From NCBI GenBank assembly GCA_910575815.1, contig CAJTFN010000004.1:62001-126000 (forward strand): 64,000 bases of DNA, read 5' to 3'. The position numbers and the translations under genes were made by a program. Shown here in pieces: positions 53,539 through 62,525 of the stretch; positions within the stretch are counted from its first letter, which is position 1; each line of letters starts with the position of its first letter. This DNA comes from Oscillospiraceae bacterium (GTDB lineage Bacteria; Bacillota; Clostridia; Oscillospirales; Oscillospiraceae). The notes beneath the pieces are model-generated. The model saw only the letters and a list, made by a program, of their open reading frames with translations, made no database searches and was not told the DNA's origin.

Positions 53539-54177
53539 ATGAAACGCTGCTTTATTTTCGCCGCCGGAAGTCACTACGGACTGCGGGAACGTCCCGGCGA
53601 CCCCGGCGACTTCGTCATTGCCGCGGACGCGGGCTACCGGATCTGCCTGGAGGAGCGTGTCCGGCCGGATTTGCTGATAGGGGATTTTGACTCCCTGGAC
53701 CCGCCAAAGGATCTGGCCCAGGTCCGCCGTCTGCCGGTGGAGAAGGACGACACGGACACCCTGGCCGCGATTCGGGCGGGGCTGGAGCAGGGCTGCACGG
53801 ACTTTCTCATCTACGGCGGCACCGGCGGCAAGCGCCTGGACCACACTCTGGCCAACCTCCAGTCCTTGCTGTTCCTCCGCCGGAGAGGGGGCATGGGCTT
53901 TCTCTTTGGAGATGACTTTCTCTGGACGGTTATTGAAAACGAGGATATCCAGGTGAGGAAAACCGTGGAATGGGGCCTACTGTCGGTTTTCTGCCTGGGA
54001 GACCGGGCAGAGGGGGTGGAGGAGACCGGCGTCCAGTATCCCTTGAAAAACGCCGTGCTGACGCCGGATTTCCCCCTGGGGGTCAGCAACCACATCCTGG
54101 AAACCGAGGCTCGGGTCTCAGTCCGGAGGGGGGCCCTGGCGGTGGGCTGGGAGTTGCCGCCGTTTGACTTGACATAG
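53539..54177 (+). CDS. thiN: Thiamine pyrophosphokinase
   Basis: The protein has 212 residues. ATG 53539 follows GGAGGGAGG. Blocks are IAADAGYRICLEERVRPDLL, IGDFDSL, PVEKDDTDTLAAIRAG and YGGTGGKRLDHTLANLQSL, all typical of the family. It transfers pyrophosphate from ATP to thiamine to make TPP. It usually closes a ribosome-associated operon in Firmicutes; here it stands alone. Confidence 0.9.
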   Translation: MKRCFIFAAGSHYGLRERPGDPGDFVIAADAGYRICLEERVRPDLLIGDFDSLDPPKDLAQVRRLPVEKDDTDTLAAIRAGLEQGCTDFLIYGGTGGKRLDHTLANLQSLLFLRRRGGMGFLFGDDFLWTVIENEDIQVRKTVEWGLLSVFCLGDRAEGVEETGVQYPLKNAVLTPDFPLGVSNHILETEARVSVRRGALAVGWELPPFDLT

Positions 54178-54310
54178 AATAACGAAATGACAAAAGTGAG
54201 GTTGCGTGCCGGGGAGCTTTCATGTATAATGCCCTACAGAGGAAAGGTCGACCTTTCCGGACATTACACCACCGTGGGACCGAGGGCGGGCACGGGGCAA
54301 GGAGTTTTTT

Positions 54311-56860
54311 ATGGCGGCGTTTACCGTAAACGGCAAATCTGTAACCGCGGAGAACAACCAGAAGCTAATCCGCTTTCTGCGGGACACCCTGGGCCTGACC
54401 TCGGTGAAGGACGGGTGCAGCGAGGGCGCCTGCGGCACGTGTACCGTGCTGATTGACGGAAAGCCCACCCGGGCCTGTATTCCCCAGACAGACAAATTGG
54501 AGGGGAAGCACGTCCTTACGGTGGAGGGGCTGACGGATTTTGAGCGGCAGGTGTACACCTATGCCTTCGGCCAGGCCGGAGCGGTGCAGTGTGGCTTCTG
54601 TATTCCCGGCATGGTGATGTGCGCCAAGGCGCTGCTGGACGGGAATCCGAATCCCACCCGGGAGGAGGCGGCCTTCGCCATCCGGAATAACATCTGCCGG
54701 TGCACCGGCTACGTGAAGATTATCGACGCCATCCTGCTGGCGGCAGAGCTGTTCCGCGCCGGGGAGGTGCCCCCGTCTCCCGCCGACTGGTCTCTGGGCG
54801 CCCGGGTACCCCGGGTGGATGTGGAGGAGAAGGTCACCGGAACCGGCGTCTATCCCGACGACGTGTATCTGGATGGCATGCTCTACGCCAGCGCCGTTCG
54901 CTCCGCCTATCCCAGGGCCCGGGTTCTGGCCATCCACACGGAGGAGGCCAGGGCCCTGCCCGGTGTTGTAGGGGTCTTCACCGCCGCCGATATTCCCGGC
55001 AGCAATAAGGTGGGCCATCTGAAAAAAGACTGGGACACCATGATTGCCGTGGGAGATATCACCCACTATTTGGGCGACGCCATCTGCCTTGTGGCCGCGG
55101 AGGACCAGGAGACCCTGGCCCGAGCCAAGGAGCTGGTGAAGGTGGATTATGAGGAGCTGCCCATGGTCCGCAGCCCCCGGGAGGCCATGCTGCCGGACGC
55201 GCCCCTGGTTCACCGGGAGGGGAACCTCATGGCCCACCGGCACATCCAGCGGGGCAACCCGGCGGAGGCCATTGCCAAGAGCCGGCATATTCTGACTCGG
55301 CGCTTTTCCACCCCCTGGACGGAGCACGCCTTTTTGGAACCGGAGTGCGCCGTGGCCCGGCCCGACGGGGATGGGGTTCTGGTGCTCTCCACGGACCAGG
55401 GCGCTTACGACACCCAGCACGAGATCATGGGGATGCTGGGTCTCCCGGCGGAGAAGGTAAAGGTTCAGAACTGCCTGGTGGGCGGCGGCTTCGGCGGCAA
55501 GGAGGACGTGACGGTTCAGCACCATGCCGCCCTGGTGGCCTATCTCACCAAACGTCCGGTGAAGGTGAAGCTCAGCCGGGCGGAGAGTCTGCTGATCCAC
55601 CCCAAGCGGCACCCCATGGAGATGGAGTTCTCCCTGGGCTGCGACGGGAACGGCATTATCCAGGGCGTGGCCGCTGAGGTCATCGCCGACACCGGCGCTT
55701 ACGCCTCCCTGGGCGGGCCGGTGCTGGAGCGGGCCTGTACCCACGCCGCCGGGCCCTATAATTACCAGAACTTCGAGATTGACGGCTGGGCCTATTACAC
55801 CAACAATCCCCCCGCCGGCGCCTTCCGGGGCTTTGGCGTTACCCAGACCTGCTTTTGCATTGAGAGCTTGTTAAACGAGATGGCGGAGCTGGTGGGTATC
55901 AGCCCCTGGGAAATCCGCTACCGCAATGCCATCCGGCCGGGGCAGGAGCTGCCCAATGGTCAGATTGTGGACGAGTCCACCGGATTGGTGGAGACCCTGG
56001 AGGCGGTGAAGCCCTACTACGAGAAGGCCAAGTACGCCGGAATCGCCTGCGCCATGAAGAACGCCGGCGTGGGTGTGGGCATCCCGGACACCGGCCGGGT
56101 CCGGCTGGTGGTGGAGGACGGCAAGGTTCACATCTTCGCCGGGGCCTCCTGCATCGGCCAGGGGCTGGGCACCGTGCTGACGCAGATGATTTGCGACCAG
56201 ACGGGGCTGGGCCCCGGGGATGTGGTCTACGAGCGGTCCAACACCTATTCCGCCCCGGATTCCGGTACCACCTCCGGCTCCCGGCAAACCCTCTTCACCG
56301 GCGAGGCCTGCCGCCGGGCCTGTGAAGGACTGAAAGCGGCCCTGGAGGAGGGCGGCCTGTCCGCCCTGAACGGAAGGGAGTTCTACGGCGAGTATCTGGG
56401 CAAGACGGACCCCCTGGGGGCCGATGTGCCCAACCCCGTCAGCCACATTGCCTACGGCTACGCCACCCAGGTCTGTGTTTTGGACGAAGACGGAAAGCTG
56501 AATCAGATCGTGGCCGCCCACGATGTGGGCAAGGCGGTGAATCCCCTGTCCGTGGAGGGACAGATTGAGGGCGGCGTGGTCATGTCCATAGGTTTTGCCC
56601 TGACGGAGCGCTATCCCCTGGCCGACTGTAAGCCCAGCGTGAAGTTCGGTACCCTGGGCCTGTTCCGGGCTAACCAGATTCCGGAGATCGTGCCCATCAT
56701 TGTGGAGAAAGAGGGGCTGGATGTGGCCTGCGGAGCCATCGGCATTGGAGAGATTACCTCGATTCCCACGGCGCCGGCCATCGCGGAGGCCTATTACCGT
56801 CTGGACGGGAAGCGGCGGACGGCGCTGCCTCTGGCGGATACGCCTTACGCCCGAAAGTGA
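54311..56860 (+). CDS. Selenium-type xanthine dehydrogenase, FeS and Mo domains fused
   Basis: The protein has 849 residues. The N-terminal part has two [2Fe-2S] sites: DGCSEGACGTC with a later RAC, and QCGFCIPGM with NICRCTGY. The Mo-binding large domain starts near residue 165 (RVPRVDVEEKVTGTGVYPDD), with GGGFGGKEDVT and catalytic Glu in GAIGIGEITSIPTAPA. The order and length match the selenium-dependent xanthine dehydrogenase family (TIGR03311, from memory). It has no FAD domain, so electrons must pass to a separate protein, possibly the XdhB encoded at 60351. Confidence 0.88.
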   Translation: MAAFTVNGKSVTAENNQKLIRFLRDTLGLTSVKDGCSEGACGTCTVLIDGKPTRACIPQTDKLEGKHVLTVEGLTDFERQVYTYAFGQAGAVQCGFCIPGMVMCAKALLDGNPNPTREEAAFAIRNNICRCTGYVKIIDAILLAAELFRAGEVPPSPADWSLGARVPRVDVEEKVTGTGVYPDDVYLDGMLYASAVRSAYPRARVLAIHTEEARALPGVVGVFTAADIPGSNKVGHLKKDWDTMIAVGDITHYLGDAICLVAAEDQETLARAKELVKVDYEELPMVRSPREAMLPDAPLVHREGNLMAHRHIQRGNPAEAIAKSRHILTRRFSTPWTEHAFLEPECAVARPDGDGVLVLSTDQGAYDTQHEIMGMLGLPAEKVKVQNCLVGGGFGGKEDVTVQHHAALVAYLTKRPVKVKLSRAESLLIHPKRHPMEMEFSLGCDGNGIIQGVAAEVIADTGAYASLGGPVLERACTHAAGPYNYQNFEIDGWAYYTNNPPAGAFRGFGVTQTCFCIESLLNEMAELVGISPWEIRYRNAIRPGQELPNGQIVDESTGLVETLEAVKPYYEKAKYAGIACAMKNAGVGVGIPDTGRVRLVVEDGKVHIFAGASCIGQGLGTVLTQMICDQTGLGPGDVVYERSNTYSAPDSGTTSGSRQTLFTGEACRRACEGLKAALEEGGLSALNGREFYGEYLGKTDPLGADVPNPVSHIAYGYATQVCVLDEDGKLNQIVAAHDVGKAVNPLSVEGQIEGGVVMSIGFALTERYPLADCKPSVKFGTLGLFRANQIPEIVPIIVEKEGLDVACGAIGIGEITSIPTAPAIAEAYYRLDGKRRTALPLADTPYARK

Positions 56861-57267
56861 AAAACGCCTATGAGCTCCGGCTGATGGAGCGAATGGACCG
56901 GATAGAGCCGGGGGCCTATGAAAAACTCTCCACTCCCCAGGATCTCCCGGAAGGAGTGGCAGAAGCGGTGCTCCGAGAGCTCCTGGAAACCGGCTGCCTC
57001 AGCCAGAACGCGGCGAACATCAAGGCGGCGCGCCGCGCCTTTTCCCGGCTGCCGCCGAAGTGGGTGAAGGCCCGTCTTCCCAAGGTGGCGCCCGCTTGTC
57101 TCTTCCGGGAGCGGGAGTGGCAGGAGTGGGAGTTCCGGCGGGCGGTGGAACTGCTGGGGGATCGTTTTCCGGACGCCGCCGCGTGGCTGGCGGAATATGC
57201 CGCCGGACTCTGTAATCCGGAAGTCGAGGAGGCCTTACGGGATGTTTACCCGTCGTCCCCCGGTTAG
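56857..57267 (+). CDS. Unknown protein coupled to the selenium-type dehydrogenase
   Basis: The protein has 136 residues. The GTG start overlaps the dehydrogenase stop (GTGA). It is basic and helical, rich in Glu, Ala, Arg and Trp (WVKARLPKVAPACLFRERE, WQEWEFRRAVELLGDRF). No family is recognised. Translational coupling suggests a helper in maturation or assembly of the enzyme. It meets mocA tail to tail with a four-base overlap. Confidence 0.7.
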   Translation: MKNAYELRLMERMDRIEPGAYEKLSTPQDLPEGVAEAVLRELLETGCLSQNAANIKAARRAFSRLPPKWVKARLPKVAPACLFREREWQEWEFRRAVELLGDRFPDAAAWLAEYAAGLCNPEVEEALRDVYPSSPG

Positions 57268-57863
57268 GAATTCCGGCTCTTAGTGAGTTTAATTTTCAAT
57301 TTTTGAAGCGCCTCCGGCGTATCTACATCCGTCAGTTCCGCCTCCGCCGCCTCCAGGAGGACGAGGTCTTCCTCGTGCCGGCGGATGACGGTGTTTCCCC
57401 CGTGGTCCTCCCGGAGGGCCAGAAGCTCCGGAAAGAAGCGGGCGGGGAAGACGCAGGGATTTCCCCGGACGCCGTCGTGGGCCAGGGCGGCAATCTTCTC
57501 CGGCTGATTCAGCCACAGCTCCGCCAGGGCCCGGACGCTCTCACGCCGCAAAAGGGGCTGGTCGCTGACCAGGAACATGGCCCCGCCGCAATCCCCCAAA
57601 GTCTCCAGCCCCAGGCGGATGGTATGGCTGATGCCCCAGTCCGGGTGTTCGTTCCGGACGGGGGAGAAGCGGAACTGCTCCGTGAGGTCCAGAATTTCCG
57701 GGTATTGGCTCACTACTGTGATCTGGTGGAAGACTTCCGCCGGAACCGCCTCCAGGGCCCGCAGAATCAGGCTGCGGCCTTCCAGGCCGGCGGCCAGCTT
57801 GTTGTCCCCATAGCGCCGGGCGTTTCCCGCCGCCATAACTATGCAGCCAAGGTTTAAAGCCAT
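57264..57863 (-). CDS. mocA: Molybdenum cofactor cytidylyltransferase-like
   Basis: The protein has 199 residues. The start MALNLGCIVMAAGNARRYGD is chosen over an upstream frame extension, with GGGAG nine bases before it. The nucleotidyltransferase loop is CIVMAAGNARRYGDNKL, and FLVSDQPLLRRESV and GNPCVFPARFFPEL follow as in MocA/MobA proteins. It would attach CMP to molybdopterin for xanthine-dehydrogenase-type enzymes, which flank it on both sides. Confidence 0.88.
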   Translation of the reverse strand: MALNLGCIVMAAGNARRYGDNKLAAGLEGRSLILRALEAVPAEVFHQITVVSQYPEILDLTEQFRFSPVRNEHPDWGISHTIRLGLETLGDCGGAMFLVSDQPLLRRESVRALAELWLNQPEKIAALAHDGVRGNPCVFPARFFPELLALREDHGGNTVIRRHEEDLVLLEAAEAELTDVDTPEALQKLKIKLTKSRNS

Positions 57864-57946
57864 GGTTTCATCACTCCCATCGTTTCTGTTTTGAAGATTT
57901 AGTATACCCCATTTTCCCAAATTACGCAACAAAAGGAGGGCACCCT

Positions 57947-60241
57947 ATGAGCAAATGCGTCGGCAAAAGCGTCACCCGGGTGGACGCTTATGAAAAGGCT
58001 ACGGGTCGGGCCAAATACATGGACGACCTCTGCGGCCGGGAGGCGCTGATCGCGAAAATCTGTCATTCCACCATCGCCCACGGTTTCGTGAAGGACGTGG
58101 ATACCGCGGCGGCGGAGGCCATCCCCGGCGTTGTCAAGGTCTTGACCTGTTTTGATGTTCCGGATATCGAGTTTCCCACGGCGGGCCACCCCTGGTCCAC
58201 GGACCCCGGCCACCAGGATGTGGCGGACCGGAAGCTTCTGAACCGGCACGTGCGGTACTACGGCGACGAGGTGGCCGTGGTCATCGCCAGGGACGAGGTG
58301 GCGGCGGCCCAGGCGGTTCGGGCCATCCGGGTGGAGTACGAGGAGCTGCCCTTCGTTCTGGACGTCCAGGAGGCCATGAAGGACGGTGCGCCTCAGATTC
58401 AGGAGCGTTACAAAAACAACATTTTGGCCCACTCCGACGTCCGCCGGGGGGACTATGAGACCGCCCGGCAGGAGCCCGGCCTCATCAAGGTGGAGGGGTG
58501 GTACGACACCCCCACAGTTCAGCACTGCCACATCGAAAACCACGGCTGTTTCGCCTATGAGGAGGCGGGCCGGGTGGTGGTGGTCAGCTCCACGCAGATT
58601 CCCCACATCGTTCGCCGGGTGGTGGGTCAGGCCCTGGGGCTTCCCTGGGGGAAGGTCCGCATCCTGAAGCCCTACATCGGCGGCGGCTTTGGCAATAAGC
58701 AGGACGCCCTCTACGAACCCCTGTGCGCCTGGTGCTCCGTCCAGGTGGGCGGGCGTCTGGTGAAGCTGGAGTGCAGCCGGGAGGAGACCTTCGTCTCCAA
58801 CCGGGTCCGCCACGCCATCCGCACACATATCGTCTCCTACGTCCGGCCCGACGGCACGCTGGTGGCCCGGAAGCTGGAGGCCTTCTCCAATCAGGGGGCC
58901 TACGCCTCCCACGGTCACGGCATTGTGGCCAAGGGCATGAACGCCTTCCCCCAGCTGTATCCCTGCCCCAACGTGGAGTGCGACAGCTGGACTGTGTACA
59001 CAAACCGCCCCTCGGCGGGAGCCATGCGGGGCTATGGTATTCCCCAGGCCATGTTTGCCGGGGAGAGCCATATTGACGACATCTGCAAGGCCATCGGCAT
59101 GTCGCCCCTGGCCTTCCGCCGGAAGAACCTGATGCCCATGGGCTATGTGGACGGCTTCTCGAAAAACGAGCTCTGCACCGACACCTTCAACCAGTGCATG
59201 GACAAGGCCCTGGAGACGCTGGATTATCAGAAGAAGTTCGAGGAATACCAGAACCAGACCGGCCCGGTCCGCCGGGGCGTGGGGCTGGCGGTGTTCTGGT
59301 ACAATACCGCCGTGTGGCCCATCTCCCTGGAGTCCTCCTCCTGCCGTATGGTATTGAACCAGGACGGCTCCCTCCAGTTCCAGACCGGCGAGACGGAGAT
59401 CGGCCAGGGCTGCGATACGGCCTATTCCCAGATGGTGGCCGACGCAGTGGGGATTCCCCTGGAGGATGTCCATGTGGTCTCCACCCAGGACACCGACATT
59501 ACCCCCTTCGGCACCGGGGCTTACGCCTCCCGGCAGACTTACATCGGCGGCTTCAGCATTATGCAGACGGCCATGGCCCTCCGGGAGCGCATCCTGAACG
59601 TGGCCCATGAACAGACCCGGATGCCCGTGTCCAATTTGGATCTGGTGGACGGGCAGATCGTCCGCAAGGGTGACGGGCGAATCCTGAAATCCCTGGGCGA
59701 TCTGGCCACGGAGAGCCTCTATTCTCTGGAGAGCAGCCGCCACATCACCGCCGAGACCACCGCCCAGATCAAGTCCAACGCCTATTCCTTCGGCTGCTCC
59801 TTCGCGGAAGTGGAAGTGGATATCCCCATGTGCAAGGTGAAGCTGCTGCGCCTGGTGAACGTCCACGACTGCGGCGCCCTCATCAATCCCGCCCTGGCGG
59901 AGGCCCAGGTTCACGGCGGCATGTCCATGGCCATTGGCTATGGCCTCTCGGAGGAGCTGAAGTTCGACGAGAAGACCGGCAAACCTCTGAACAACAACCT
60001 GCTGGATTATAAGCTCTCCACCTTCATGGACCATCCCGCCCTGGAGGTTGGCTTTGTGGAAAATCCGGAGCCCACGTCGCCTTACGGCACCAAGGCCCTG
60101 GGAGAGCCTCCGGCCTGCTCCGGCGCGCCGGCCATTCGGAACGCCATTTTGAACGCCACCGGCGTGGCCATGGAGGCCTGCCCCATTACGCCTCACAGCT
60201 TGTACCGGAAATTCAAGGAAGCCAAACTCATTGAAGAATAG
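57947..60241 (+). CDS. xdhA: Xanthine dehydrogenase, molybdenum subunit
   Basis: The protein has 764 residues. Blocks are VGKSVTRVDAYEKATGRAKY, PYIGGGFGNKQDALYEPLCA, NRPSAGAMRGYGIPQAMFA, GETEIGQGCDTAYSQMVADA and catalytic Glu in GTKALGEPPACSGAPAI. It is the Mo-cofactor subunit of a three-part enzyme like E. coli XdhABC. AAAGGAGGG precedes the start. Xanthine is the likely substrate, but other purines or aldehydes cannot be excluded. Confidence 0.9.
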   Translation: MSKCVGKSVTRVDAYEKATGRAKYMDDLCGREALIAKICHSTIAHGFVKDVDTAAAEAIPGVVKVLTCFDVPDIEFPTAGHPWSTDPGHQDVADRKLLNRHVRYYGDEVAVVIARDEVAAAQAVRAIRVEYEELPFVLDVQEAMKDGAPQIQERYKNNILAHSDVRRGDYETARQEPGLIKVEGWYDTPTVQHCHIENHGCFAYEEAGRVVVVSSTQIPHIVRRVVGQALGLPWGKVRILKPYIGGGFGNKQDALYEPLCAWCSVQVGGRLVKLECSREETFVSNRVRHAIRTHIVSYVRPDGTLVARKLEAFSNQGAYASHGHGIVAKGMNAFPQLYPCPNVECDSWTVYTNRPSAGAMRGYGIPQAMFAGESHIDDICKAIGMSPLAFRRKNLMPMGYVDGFSKNELCTDTFNQCMDKALETLDYQKKFEEYQNQTGPVRRGVGLAVFWYNTAVWPISLESSSCRMVLNQDGSLQFQTGETEIGQGCDTAYSQMVADAVGIPLEDVHVVSTQDTDITPFGTGAYASRQTYIGGFSIMQTAMALRERILNVAHEQTRMPVSNLDLVDGQIVRKGDGRILKSLGDLATESLYSLESSRHITAETTAQIKSNAYSFGCSFAEVEVDIPMCKVKLLRLVNVHDCGALINPALAEAQVHGGMSMAIGYGLSEELKFDEKTGKPLNNNLLDYKLSTFMDHPALEVGFVENPEPTSPYGTKALGEPPACSGAPAIRNAILNATGVAMEACPITPHSLYRKFKEAKLIEE

Positions 60242-60350
60242 ATGAGAGGGAGAAGATCGGAGACAGGCGTTTCGGTTCAAACCCGGTTTCTCCTCGTTCG
60301 CCATCTCCGTATCCTCTATTTCGATCTCATATCTAAAAAGGAGTATGTCT

Positions 60351-61232
60351 ATGTATGACATGAAAGCCTTATATCAGGCCAAGAGTGTAAAGGACGCCGT
60401 GGCCCTCCGCCTGGCCCATCCCGAGGCTCAAATCATCGCCGGAGGCTCCGATGTGCTGGTCCAGATGCGGGAGGGAAAGCGAGCCGGAGCGGAGCTGATC
60501 TCCATTCAGGCCTTGGATGAAATCCGGGGGGTGTCCATGGAGGAAGACGGTACTCTGCGCATCGGCTCCCTGACCAGCTTTTCGCATATCACCCGGGACC
60601 CCCTGATTCAGAAGTACATCAACGTTCTGGGAGAGGCCGTGGATCAAGTGGGCGGGCCCCAGATTCGCAACATTGGAACCATCGGAGGGAATACCTGCAA
60701 CGGCGTGACGTCCGCCGATTCCGCCTCGACCCTGTTTGCCTGGGACGCCGTGGTGGAGCTGACGGGGCCGGAGGGTGTCCGCCGTCAGCCTATTCAGGAG
60801 TTCTACATCAAAGCGGGGAAGGTAGATCTCCGGGAGGGGGAGATTCAGACGGCCATTCTTATCCCCAAGGAGAGCTATGAGCGCTGTTTTGGACACTATA
60901 TCAAGTACGCCATGCGCAATGCCATGGATATCGCCACTTTGGGGACCTCCGTCAATGTTCGCCTCTCCGCGGATAAGAAAACGGTGGAGCGGGCCCGGGT
61001 TGCCTTCGGCGTGGCAGGGCCTGTGCCCCTGCGGGCCGGGACGGCGGAGAAAGCGGCGGCGGGACAGCCGCTGACCATGGACTTGGCAGATCGCTTTGCC
61101 CAGGCGGTGAAGGAGGACATCCATCCCCGGGACTCCTGGCGGGCGGCCAAGGACTTCCGCCTCCACATTGCCGTGGAGAGCGCCAAACGGGCCTTTATCG
61201 AATCCGTGAGACTGGCGGGAGGTGCGTTTTAA
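60351..61232 (+). CDS. xdhB: Xanthine dehydrogenase, FAD subunit
   Basis: The protein has 293 residues. ATG 60351 is preferred to 60345 because GGAG then sits seven bases away. FAD-binding loops are IIAGGSDVLVQMREGKRA and NIGTIGGNTCNGVTSADSA. It passes electrons from the FeS subunit to NAD. It overlaps xdhC by one base (TAATG). Confidence 0.92.
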   Translation: MYDMKALYQAKSVKDAVALRLAHPEAQIIAGGSDVLVQMREGKRAGAELISIQALDEIRGVSMEEDGTLRIGSLTSFSHITRDPLIQKYINVLGEAVDQVGGPQIRNIGTIGGNTCNGVTSADSASTLFAWDAVVELTGPEGVRRQPIQEFYIKAGKVDLREGEIQTAILIPKESYERCFGHYIKYAMRNAMDIATLGTSVNVRLSADKKTVERARVAFGVAGPVPLRAGTAEKAAAGQPLTMDLADRFAQAVKEDIHPRDSWRAAKDFRLHIAVESAKRAFIESVRLAGGAF

Positions 61233-61729
61233 TGGAAAAACACAAGATTCAGTACGAAACGATTCGTTTCAACCTCAACGGCGAGGATGTGGAGCGGACG
61301 GTGGACGTCCGGGCCAGCCTCACCGACCTGCTGCGCAACGATTTCCGGATGACCAGCGTGAAGAAGGGCTGCGAGGTGGGGGAGTGCGGGGCCTGCAACG
61401 TCCTCATTGACGGAGAGGCCTTTAACTCCTGTATTTACCTGGCCGTTTGGGCGCAAGGGAAAAGGGTTCGAACCCTGGAGGGCCTTCTGGGCCCCAACGG
61501 GGAGCTCAGCGATATACAGCAGGCCTTTGTGGACGAAGCGGCCATTCAGTGCGGCTTCTGTACGCCGGGGTTTTTGCTGACGGCGGTGGAGATTCTGGAG
61601 AGTGGAAAGGAGTACACAGACGAAGAGCTGAGGAAACTTCTCTCCGGCCATCTGTGCCGCTGCACCGGCTATGAGAACATCCTCCGGGCGGTGAAGAAGA
61701 CCATGTACCGCCGCCTGGGAAAGGTGTGA
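61232..61729 (+). CDS. xdhC: Xanthine dehydrogenase, [2Fe-2S] subunit
   Basis: The protein has 165 residues. Two cluster sites are intact: GCEVGECGACNVL with NSC, and QCGFCTPGF with HLCRCTGYENI. It carries electrons between the Mo and FAD subunits. It is the last gene of the xdhABC operon before a terminator. Confidence 0.93.
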   Translation: MEKHKIQYETIRFNLNGEDVERTVDVRASLTDLLRNDFRMTSVKKGCEVGECGACNVLIDGEAFNSCIYLAVWAQGKRVRTLEGLLGPNGELSDIQQAFVDEAAIQCGFCTPGFLLTAVEILESGKEYTDEELRKLLSGHLCRCTGYENILRAVKKTMYRRLGKV

Positions 61730-61744
61730 ACGAATAGAGACAGA

Positions 61745-61776
61745 AAACCGCCCGGACGAAGGTCCGGGCGGTTTCG
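61745..61776 (+). terminator. Terminator of xdhABC
   Basis: AAACCGCCCGGAC and GTCCGGGCGGTTT form a perfect 13-base stem around a GAAG loop, followed by CGCTT; the T run is included in the stem end. Confidence 0.8.
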
Positions 61777-61823
61777 CTTGCCAAAAGCAGAAAGACTTTT
61801 TGTGCAGGCCGTCAAAAAGATCT

Positions 61824-62411
61824 TCACAGGAGAAGGGACACGGCGCAGAGGGCCAGGGACGCGGCGCAAACGCGGTCCACGGCTTTGCGGTGGCCTTCAA
61901 AGAGCCTTTGCAGCGCCGCACCCGCAAACAGCCAGACCAGATTGGCCAAAGGTCCCGTGAAGGGGAGAAAAAGCCCTACCGTCAGCAAAGGCCAGAAAGA
62001 ACTGGCATAAGGCAGGACAAAGGAGACCAGAGCCATCAGGCAGAAGAGCATAACCTTTACATTGGTCAGATTCACCAGCAGGCCGGACCAGAAACCGGGA
62101 GCCTCCGGCACGCCGTCCTCGGGCCCGGCGGAGGAGCGAAGGGTGTGCCAGGACATCCAGAGCAGATAGGCCGCGCCCACCCAGGACAGCAGTCCTGCGT
62201 ATTGATTCAATATCGCGCTCAAAAACCAGGCGGCCGGTACGGAGGCCATGGAGACGAGGAAAAACCCGGCCAGAAGGCCCCGCCACTGCCGAAGCGCCGC
62301 TGCCCGCCCATAGCGCAGGGCCGTGGAGAGGATGCAGAGGTTGGCGGGGCCGGGAGTGATTGCGCCTACATAGCAGTAGAGCAAAAACGGGGGAATCAGC
62401 GTGATCGGCAT
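61824..62411 (-). CDS. LysE/RhtB-family exporter
   Basis: The protein has 195 residues if it starts at MPITLIPPFLLYCYVG; starts 12 to 30 bases upstream are also open. The family block GAITPGPANLCILSTALRYG is followed by a second-helix loop, LVNLTNVKVMLFCLMALVSF, and about six membrane helices. It exports amino acids or similar small molecules. It is divergent from a LysR gene, the usual control arrangement. Confidence 0.88.
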   Translation of the reverse strand: MPITLIPPFLLYCYVGAITPGPANLCILSTALRYGRAAALRQWRGLLAGFFLVSMASVPAAWFLSAILNQYAGLLSWVGAAYLLWMSWHTLRSSAGPEDGVPEAPGFWSGLLVNLTNVKVMLFCLMALVSFVLPYASSFWPLLTVGLFLPFTGPLANLVWLFAGAALQRLFEGHRKAVDRVCAASLALCAVSLLL

Positions 62412-62525
62412 ATGATCTACCATCCTTCGTGTGAGATACATTCATCATAGCAAAAAAAGATTCATTTGAAAAGCAGAAGTTTTCGAAGTATAATATCAAT
62501 AAAACCGATGAAAGAGGATGGACCT

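Noticed and set aside
54311..56860. A selenocysteine codon expected in the selenium-type dehydrogenase
   Set aside because: The frame has no internal TGA. In this family selenium is a labile cofactor, not selenocysteine.
57899..60361. 820-codon open frame on the minus strand opposite xdhA
   Set aside because: It is the antisense shadow of a high-GC gene. The plus-strand protein has every family motif, while the antisense one has none and is an odd His/Gly/Val-rich string.
61464..61475. GGGTTCGAACCC, resembling a tRNA T-arm
   Set aside because: It lies inside xdhC, in frame, with no acceptor or anticodon stem around it. I found no tRNA or rRNA gene in the window.
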